Shown here piece by piece: positions 5,587 to 9,783 of a stretch of 9,783 nt of DNA; position 1 is the first letter of the stretch, and the number at the start of each line of letters is the position of its first letter. The stretch is from Candidatus Nanopelagicaceae bacterium (GTDB lineage: Bacteria; Actinomycetota; Actinomycetes; Nanopelagicales; Nanopelagicaceae), in NCBI GenBank assembly GCA_947490625.1, contig CANLHC010000023.1, forward strand, positions 1 through 9,783. The letters run 5' to 3'. Made by a program: the position numbers and the translations under genes. The notes under the pieces are model-generated. The model was not told the DNA's origin and searched no databases. It saw only the letters and a list, made by a program, of their open reading frames with translations.

Positions 5587-6780
5587 ATGTCACCTTCGGC
5601 TCGAGTCACCCTTGAGCAAGCCTTTGCACAAGCCATTGGCTATTTTCAGAGTCCAGAGACGATTGGCAGGATTGTTCTCTCAGGGCGCCGTAGAAATATG
5701 CAGACCGCAACCGAGCGAATTGATATCCGTCCTGTAGATATCAAAGGTGCGCTTCACTTTCAGGTGAGTACAAATGATGGAAAAGCCACAACGACTAAGA
5801 ATTATCTTCCTGGCGATCTACCCATTTCGGACTATCTCACTAGTGGCTATTCCAACATCCTGATTGAAACTCTGAATGAGAGTTTCTCGCTTCAGATTTC
5901 AAAGAAAGATGAACCCGTGATTTCCGTGAAGGCTGGAAAGTACGAAGCCGATCTCTCACACGATAGAAAAAAGAATCGGCTCCTTGACCCCTCAGATCCC
6001 TTTCTTATCGAAGTTGGTATTAGTGACACTTCTGGCAAAGTCAAAGCTTCGAAGATGGATAAGTACATGCAAGTGGAAGAGTTCTTACGATTACTGACCC
6101 CAACACTCACAAGTGCAATCGAGGCCGGGCACCTTGATTCACCTGTGCCTACTAAGCCGCTAAAGATTGTTGATTTAGGGTGCGGACATGCCTATCTCAC
6201 CTTTGCGACACATCAATATCTCCAATCAATCGGGATGAGTATCAAGGTAATTGGGATCGATGTGCGAACAAGTTCTCGCGATCGAAATATTGAGATTGCA
6301 AAGAAGCTAGGAATATCAGAGACTATTGAATTCCTCGCTGAAGAGATTTCTCAGACATCACTTTCTCAAGCAGATGTGGCAATAGCCCTTCATGCATGCG
6401 ATACCGCCACAGATGATGCGATTGCCTGGGCGCTTCGATCAGATGCTCAACTATTGATGATCGCCCCTTGCTGCCATCACGATATTCAATCCCAGTTAAG
6501 TGATTCACCCGAACCTTGGTCATTAATCACGCGATATGGAATCATGCGAGAGCGCCTTGCAGATTTACTCACCGATGCATTCCGCATGCAGATCCTAAAA
6601 ATGCGCGGTTTTCGTGTGGAGGGTATTGAGTTCGTGGGCGGCGAGCACACCCCACGAAATCTCATGATTCGGGCAGTAAAGACTGGTGCGCCCGTTGATC
6701 CGATTGAGGTTGCGCGCTATGAAGAGATGGTTTCGCTCTGGAAGGTAAAGCCTGCCCTCGCACGTCTGCTGAACCCGTAG
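5587..6780 (+). CDS. Class I SAM-dependent methyltransferase (Methyltransf_32-like)
   Basis: The product has 397 residues. The C-terminal half is a Rossmann methyltransferase. Motif I is IVDLGCGHAYLTFA (194-207), D225 in VIGIDV should bind the SAM ribose, and LHACDTATDDAI (268-279) and IAPCCHHDI (292-300) are the signatures I associate with bacterial relatives of the METTL25/RRNAD1 fold (Methyltransf_32). HTPRNLMIRAV (354-364) closes the domain. The N-terminal ~165 residues form a separate conserved-looking region containing IRPVDIKGALHFQV (47-60), perhaps for substrate binding. The paired cysteines C296 and C297 occupy the usual motif IV location, where an N-methyltransferase would have NPPY or DPPY, so the acceptor atom is unclear. 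RNA or protein are plausible substrates, but nothing here decides. It is cytosolic. Its TAG stop forms part of the presumed argG -10 element. Confidence 0.85.
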   Translation: MSPSARVTLEQAFAQAIGYFQSPETIGRIVLSGRRRNMQTATERIDIRPVDIKGALHFQVSTNDGKATTTKNYLPGDLPISDYLTSGYSNILIETLNESFSLQISKKDEPVISVKAGKYEADLSHDRKKNRLLDPSDPFLIEVGISDTSGKVKASKMDKYMQVEEFLRLLTPTLTSAIEAGHLDSPVPTKPLKIVDLGCGHAYLTFATHQYLQSIGMSIKVIGIDVRTSSRDRNIEIAKKLGISETIEFLAEEISQTSLSQADVAIALHACDTATDDAIAWALRSDAQLLMIAPCCHHDIQSQLSDSPEPWSLITRYGIMRERLADLLTDAFRMQILKMRGFRVEGIEFVGGEHTPRNLMIRAVKTGAPVDPIEVARYEEMVSLWKVKPALARLLNP

Positions 6781-6783
6781 ACT
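6778..6783 (+). promoter_or_regulatory. -10 hexamer TAGACT for leaderless argG start, overlapping a stop codon
   Basis: TAGACT begins with the TAG stop codon of the methyltransferase gene and is followed by exactly six bases (TACTCC) and the argG ATG at 6790. The gap between the genes is only 9 bp and has no Shine-Dalgarno sequence. No TTGACA-like element lies 16-18 bp upstream. If it works, argG has its own promoter inside what looks like an operon. Confidence 0.5.
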
Positions 6784-6789
6784 TACTCC

Positions 6790-8121
6790 ATGTCAAAGGT
6801 TCTTGCATCGCTGCCGGTTGGTGAAAAAGTAGGTATCGCATTCTCTGGCGGACTTGATACATCAGTTGCCGTTGCCTGGATGCGCGCAAAGGGTGCCATT
6901 CCATGCACATATACGGCCGACCTTGGTCAATATGACGAGAGTGATATCGATTCAGTTCCGGTCCGTGCCAAAGAATACGGTGCAGAAATTTCACGACTGA
7001 TCGATTGTAAAACCCCACTAGTCGAAGAAGGATTAGCAGCGCTAGCGTGCGGTGCATTTCATATTCGCTCAGGCGGTAAGCAGTATTTCAATACAACACC
7101 TCTTGGCCGTGCAGTCACGGGAACTCTTCTAGTTCGCGCGATGCTAAGCGATAAAGTGGATATCTGGGGCGATGGATCAACCTATAAAGGCAACGACATC
7201 GAACGTTTCTACCGCTATGGACTTCTCGCAAATCCAAATTTAAGAATCTATAAGCCATGGCTTGATGCAGATTTTGTCCGCGAACTCGGCGGGCGCAAAG
7301 AGATGTCTGAATGGCTCGTTAAGAATAAACTTCCTTATCGCGATAGCACCGAAAAGGCTTACTCGACCGATGCAAATATTCTCGGCGCCACCCATGAAGC
7401 AAAAAATCTGGAAAGCCTCGACGCCTCAATAGAAATTGTTGACCCAATCATGGGAGTTCGTTTCTGGGACGCAGATGTAAAGATTCTCAGCGAAGATGTA
7501 AAGATTGAATTTAACCAAGGTCGCCCCGTGGCACTTAATGGCAAGCGATTTGATGATGTCGTTGCGATGATGAATGAAGCTAACGCCATTGGTGGTCGTC
7601 ATGGACTCGGCATGGCTGATCAGATAGAGAATAGAATTATCGAGGCGAAGAGCCGCGGAATTTATGAAGCACCAGGAATGGCACTTCTCTTTATCGCCTA
7701 CGAACGTTTACTTTCAGCAATTCACAATGAAGATACGATCGCAAATTATCACGCTGAAGGAAGAAGGCTAGGTCGTCTTCTCTATGAAGGCCGTTGGCTT
7801 GATCCGCAATCACTCATGCTCCGCGAATCTTTGCAACGATGGGTTGCATCGGCAGTCACTGGCGAAGTCACACTGCGACTTCGTCGTGGCGATGATTACT
7901 CAGTCATTGCAACATCAGGTCCACACCTGAGCTATCACCCAGATAAGTTATCGATGGAACGTACAGAAGATGCTGCATTTGGTCCGACAGATCGCATCGG
8001 CCAGTTAACTATGCGTAATCTTGATATTGCAGATACCCGGGAAAAGCTTGAGATGTATCGCTCGCAGGGACAGCTCGGCCAAGGCGAATTCACCTTGATT
8101 CGCGAAATCGATAATAAATAG
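6790..8121 (+). CDS. argG: Argininosuccinate synthase, long (E. coli-type) form
   Basis: The enzyme joins citrulline and aspartate with ATP to make argininosuccinate, AMP and pyrophosphate, the penultimate step of arginine synthesis in the cytosol. The 443-residue product matches E. coli ArgG (about 447) nearly end to end. The pyrophosphatase loop is AFSGGLDTS (17-25). NTTPLGRAVTG (101-111), STYKGNDIERFYRYG (130-144), YSTDANILGATHEAK (191-205) and later GGRHGLGMADQIENRIIEAK are almost identical to the E. coli protein. The C-terminal TMRNLDIADTREKLEMY is also conserved, followed by a shorter tail. The start ATG 6790 aligns with the family N-terminus (LASLPVGEKVGIAFSGG). Many bacteria, including most actinobacteria I recall, use the ~400-residue form, so this subtype is worth noting. 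No other arg gene is adjacent. Confidence 0.97.
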   Translation: MSKVLASLPVGEKVGIAFSGGLDTSVAVAWMRAKGAIPCTYTADLGQYDESDIDSVPVRAKEYGAEISRLIDCKTPLVEEGLAALACGAFHIRSGGKQYFNTTPLGRAVTGTLLVRAMLSDKVDIWGDGSTYKGNDIERFYRYGLLANPNLRIYKPWLDADFVRELGGRKEMSEWLVKNKLPYRDSTEKAYSTDANILGATHEAKNLESLDASIEIVDPIMGVRFWDADVKILSEDVKIEFNQGRPVALNGKRFDDVVAMMNEANAIGGRHGLGMADQIENRIIEAKSRGIYEAPGMALLFIAYERLLSAIHNEDTIANYHAEGRRLGRLLYEGRWLDPQSLMLRESLQRWVASAVTGEVTLRLRRGDDYSVIATSGPHLSYHPDKLSMERTEDAAFGPTDRIGQLTMRNLDIADTREKLEMYRSQGQLGQGEFTLIREIDNK

Positions 8122-8135
8122 AGTCAATCAACCGT

Positions 8136-8141
8136 TAGGAT
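8136..8141 (+). promoter_or_regulatory. -10 hexamer TAGGAT for leaderless start at 8148
   Basis: TAGGAT is followed by exactly six bases (TCAGTT) and the ATG at 8148, in the 26-bp gap after argG. AGGA within the hexamer might be read as a Shine-Dalgarno sequence 7 bases before the ATG, so here the two interpretations compete. Confidence 0.4.
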
Positions 8142-8147
8142 TCAGTT

Positions 8148-8618
8148 ATGAAAAAAGTTGCATTCTTCTTAGCGATCGCACTTGTTGGCCTTACGGGCTG
8201 TTCAGAAATTGGAGATGATATGTCCACAAATACCCTGATTCCAGTCAGTACTAATGCGGGTGCAGAACCAACTATTGGAGAGATACCTAGCGGTCCTGCT
8301 CCAACAGAGCTTGTCGCCCAGGATGTGATTGTCGGAACCGGTGCGACAGTGGCAGCGACATCAATGTTGACTGTGCATTACACATTGCTGCAGTGGTCTG
8401 ATGGATCACTTATTGAATCTTCATGGAGCAGCGGAAACCCAGCAACCTTCGGACTTATGGATGTAATCCCAGGATGGCAGCAAGGGCTAGTTGGAGCCAA
8501 AGCTGGATCACGACGTTTATTGGTGATCCCACCCGCACTCGGTTATGGTCCAATGGCCGGACATCCGCTGGAAACTCAGACGCTGATCTTTGCTGTCGAC
8601 ATTATTTCAATCTCCTAA
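8148..8618 (+). CDS. FKBP-type peptidyl-prolyl isomerase, lipoprotein
   Basis: The product has 156 residues. The N-terminus MKKVAFFLAIALVGLTGC is a lipoprotein signal peptide with lipobox LTGC, so C18 should be lipidated and the protein anchored on the outer face of the cytoplasmic membrane. A low-complexity Ser/Thr/Pro linker (25-53) leads into one FKBP domain at about 56-156: VIVGTGATV, LTVHYTL (Y78), DGSLIESSW, the pocket-floor segment VIPGWQQGL (106-114), RRLLVIPPALGYG (I127, Y133) and the closing strand LIFAVDIISI. These match the residues lining the FKBP active site, so prolyl isomerase activity is likely and should assist folding of exported proteins. The DGSLIESS stretch replaces the usual DGTVFDSS and the domain is otherwise complete. 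The TAA stop overlaps the presumed -10 of the next gene. Confidence 0.93.
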   Translation: MKKVAFFLAIALVGLTGCSEIGDDMSTNTLIPVSTNAGAEPTIGEIPSGPAPTELVAQDVIVGTGATVAATSMLTVHYTLLQWSDGSLIESSWSSGNPATFGLMDVIPGWQQGLVGAKAGSRRLLVIPPALGYGPMAGHPLETQTLIFAVDIISIS

Positions 8619-8621
8619 TCT
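8616..8621 (+). promoter_or_regulatory. Possible -10 TAATCT for start at 8630, overlapping a stop codon
   Basis: TAATCT starts with the TAA stop of the FKBP gene and lies eight bases before the ATG at 8630. This fits a leaderless or 1-2 base leader transcript less tightly than the six-base cases. GAAG (8622-8625) is only a poor Shine-Dalgarno match, so simple operon translation from the FKBP transcript is the alternative. Confidence 0.3.
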
Positions 8622-8629
8622 GAAGCGCG

Positions 8630-9226
8630 ATGTCACTTCTCCACATTCTTGATCTGCTCTCTGTCTTTGTCTTCGCTCTCGTTGGTGCGCGCGTAGCAGC
8701 AGATAGAGGTCTGGATTATGGAGGAATCGCACTTGTTGCAATTGCAGCTTCGGTTTCAGGCGGAACACTTCGAAATATCTTTTTAGGCCTTAAGCCAATA
8801 TTGATTACAGATCCTTGGGTAATCACAAGCATCGTTGCCGCTGTGGGAATTACATTGAGCGTCCGTCGAGTGACCCGAATTGGCAAGACTCTCCTGATCA
8901 TGGACACTCTTGGGCTGGCAATCGCCACGGCATCGGGTGTTCAGTTAGCTCATAACCTCAATAGCCCTTGGTTTGCAACGATTATTCTTGGCGTGATCAC
9001 AGCGATCACTGGGGGATTACTTCGCGATCTTCTCTGCCAGCTTGAGCCAGTACTTTTGCACCGCGAAACTATTGCAACCTCATCGCTGTGTGGAGCGGTC
9101 GCTTTTGTTATCTTGATTGAATTTGGCGTTCTGGTCACTGCTGCAACAATCATCGCTGGAGTTGTAGTGGCTGTGGTGAGAGCACTGTCGATTCATTTTG
9201 ACCTGAATCTGCCTAAATTCAAATAA
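8630..9226 (+). CDS. TRIC/UPF0126-family cation channel-like membrane protein
   Basis: The 198-residue product is almost wholly hydrophobic with about seven predicted membrane segments and two internal repeats, the architecture of the prokaryotic trimeric intracellular cation channel family (UPF0126, YicG-like). Repeat one holds LDLLSVFVFALVGA (7-20) and SGGTLRNIFLG (43-53); repeat two holds MDTLGLAIATASGVQLA (91-107) and TGGLLRDLL (127-135), followed by the LEPVLLHRETIAT segment typical of the family. Structures of family members show the glycine-rich kinks forming the pore, with potassium permeation reported. In this protein the usual GGGxxRD of both repeats begins with Ser or Thr rather than Gly, and the first ends in RN rather than RD. 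The basic tail KFK is short. The gene converges with the next gene across a single base. Confidence 0.9.
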   Translation: MSLLHILDLLSVFVFALVGARVAADRGLDYGGIALVAIAASVSGGTLRNIFLGLKPILITDPWVITSIVAAVGITLSVRRVTRIGKTLLIMDTLGLAIATASGVQLAHNLNSPWFATIILGVITAITGGLLRDLLCQLEPVLLHRETIATSSLCGAVAFVILIEFGVLVTAATIIAGVVVAVVRALSIHFDLNLPKFK

Positions 9227-9227
9227 G

Positions 9228-9551
9228 TTAACTTTTGAGGATAGCTAGCGCAATCGAAAAATCGCGCTCAAAGACCATCAGTGATGGACCTTGTAAGGTC
9301 TGTGTCAGGGTGGCTTTGATATTTGAATCCTTGAGCTTGAGCAAAGCCATCTCCGCCTCGATGTAATTTCCCGGGGTCGGAAGCGCCTTCAGCAATCCAT
9401 ACTCATCTTTCTTGCCCGCGCTAATTGGCGTGACGATCAGTTTCTTATTATTTGATGAAAATGCCCACTTAAGAAAGAAGATCAGTATTCCTACTGCTGC
9501 AAAGCCGCCAAAGGATGAGAGAAAGAGTGCATTATCTATGCCTCCTAACAT
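9228..9551 (-). CDS. TM-anchored DUF2007-like protein, unknown function
   Basis: I choose ATG 9551 (107 residues) over an in-frame GTG at 9560 because GAGGTG, perfectly complementary to the 16S rRNA tail, lies six bases before 9551 and itself contains that GTG. One membrane segment at about 8-31 precedes a cytosolic basic linker (34-48) and a C-terminal domain at about 60-105. That domain runs NYIEAEMALLKLKDSNIKAT, then GPSLMVFERDFSIALAIL. The pattern of a helix that accesses 'LL...I.A', a strand with 'V...D...A..IL', resembles DUF2007, a small ACT-like domain proposed to have a signalling role; the match is by memory of the pattern and is not firm. It follows uppP with overlapping signals, so the two are co-translated and it may act in envelope lipid-carrier metabolism, though nothing in the sequence proves that. 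Its TAA stop is one base from the convergent stop. Confidence 0.75.
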   Translation of the reverse strand: MLGGIDNALFLSSFGGFAAVGILIFFLKWAFSSNNKKLIVTPISAGKKDEYGLLKALPTPGNYIEAEMALLKLKDSNIKATLTQTLQGPSLMVFERDFSIALAILKS

Positions 9552-9557
9552 TCTGCC

Positions 9558-9563
9558 CACCTC
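9558..9563 (-). promoter_or_regulatory. Shine-Dalgarno GAGGTG overlapping the uppP stop codon
   Basis: On the minus strand GAGGTG (9563-9558) lies six bases before the ATG at 9551. It overlaps two bases of the uppP TGA stop (9564-9562), so ribosomes ending uppP are delivered onto the next ribosome site. It decides the 9551 start. Confidence 0.75.
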
Positions 9564-9783
9564 ATGCGTTGATTACACCTGTTGCAAGCAGAATTAAAAT
9601 GAGAGTACCTAGCGCAATCCGATAAATGATAAATGGCATAAAACTCTTAGTAGCGATGAACTTCATGAGCCATGCGATTACCGCGTACCCAACAAGAAAT
9701 GCGACAAGAGTGGCTCCGAAAGTTTCGATTAAGGTATATGGCGCGTTGCTATCTCCATCACTTATTGCACCCTTAAGTTCATA
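9562..9783 (-). CDS. uppP: Undecaprenyl-diphosphatase, C-terminal part (5' end outside window)
   Basis: The minus-strand frame is open from the window edge to TGA at 9564-9562 and gives the last 73 residues, beginning YELKGAISDGD. The sequence reads on through YTLIETFGATLVAFLVGYAV, then IAWLMKFIATKSFMPFIIYR, and ends with IALGTLILILLATGVINA. This matches the conserved end of UppP/BacA: a loop after the YEL motif, a membrane helix with VGYxVIAWL, the F.PF.IYR.ALG signature, and a final helix. UppP is an integral membrane enzyme that removes one phosphate from undecaprenyl diphosphate to recycle the lipid carrier for peptidoglycan, and its loss or overexpression alters bacitracin sensitivity. 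The catalytic glutamate-rich and arginine motifs lie in the missing N-terminal and central parts. The stop overlaps the ribosome site of the DUF2007-like gene. Confidence 0.93.
   Translation of the reverse strand, partial: YELKGAISDGDSNAPYTLIETFGATLVAFLVGYAVIAWLMKFIATKSFMPFIIYRIALGTLILILLATGVINA

Noticed and set aside
6662..7057. Minus-strand 131-residue ORF opposite argG
   Set aside because: It runs antisense through the best-supported gene in the window, is rich in His/Arg/Gln as expected of a shadow frame, and has no domain or ribosome site.
7473..7506. Direct repeat AGATGTAAAGATT twice, 21 bp apart, inside argG
   Set aside because: It encodes DVKI twice in adjacent strands of the enzyme, at a place where the E. 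coli protein has VKI and VTV; it is best explained as protein sequence plus codon coincidence.
9552..9560. GTG 9560 as start of the DUF2007-like gene
   Set aside because: This GTG is part of the GAGGTG ribosome site that is six bases before ATG 9551.
9412..9597. Plus-strand 61-residue ORF near the window end
   Set aside because: It is antisense to the DUF2007-like gene and the end of uppP, both of which have clear protein signatures; its composition looks like a shadow frame.
1..9783. Mobile elements, CRISPR arrays, tRNA/rRNA genes, defence or toxin-antitoxin systems
   Set aside because: Both strands were read for repeated spacers, terminal inverted repeats, transposase motifs and tRNA-like structure, and none was seen; this is a by-eye reading without a covariance or repeat search.

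Overview
The window looks like an ordinary chromosomal stretch of a streamlined, mid-GC actinobacterium. A spot count of one 60-base line in argG gives about 48% G+C. Genes are packed with spacers of 0-150 bp. The response regulator closely resembles mycobacterial PhoP, the PLP enzyme has an actinobacterial-type C-terminus, and many starts look leaderless. A small-genome planktonic lineage such as Nanopelagicales (acI) would fit, but this is inference from style and remembered homologues, not a phylogenetic result. I see no mobile element, CRISPR array, rRNA or tRNA, phage gene or defence system, and no gene-free stretch longer than about 150 bp.

Layout. Positions 1-1293 (+): 3' part of a PYROXD2/phytoene-desaturase-like FAD oxidoreductase. 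1313-2431 (+): a PLP enzyme of the cystathionine gamma-synthase/lyase family. 2478-2639 and 2640-3020 (+): a 53-residue acidic single-TM protein and a three-TM protein, in the same frame and separated only by one TAA codon. 3017-3472 (-): a secreted coiled-coil protein whose stop interlocks with the previous stop in a shared TTAA. 3473-3622: a divergent control region with a PhoP-box-like direct repeat. 3623-5532 (+): a PhoP-like response regulator and a HAMP-less histidine kinase overlapping by 4 bp. 5587-6780 (+): a class I methyltransferase with an unusual N-terminal extension. 6790-8121 (+): argG of the long E. coli type. 8148-8618 (+): an FKBP-type prolyl isomerase lipoprotein. 8630-9226 (+): a TRIC/UPF0126 membrane protein. 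9228-9551 (-): a TM-anchored DUF2007-like protein translationally linked to uppP (9562 to beyond the window, -).

How they work together. The clearest functional unit is the two-component system with its divergent neighbour. The direct repeat lies where an OmpR/PhoB-family regulator would act on both the regulator operon and the secreted protein gene. The other genes are largely independent housekeeping or envelope functions: sulfur amino acid metabolism, arginine synthesis, extracytoplasmic folding and undecaprenyl phosphate recycling.

The strongest window-wide signal is regulatory. Five starts (1313, 2478, 5587, 6790, 8148) have a TANNNT hexamer exactly six bases before the ATG and no convincing Shine-Dalgarno sequence. 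A sixth (8630) has it at eight bases. This is what leaderless transcription units should look like. The two starts with good Shine-Dalgarno sequences (3472 and 9551, both minus strand) lack this arrangement. I did not find a convincing new enzymatic or defence system.
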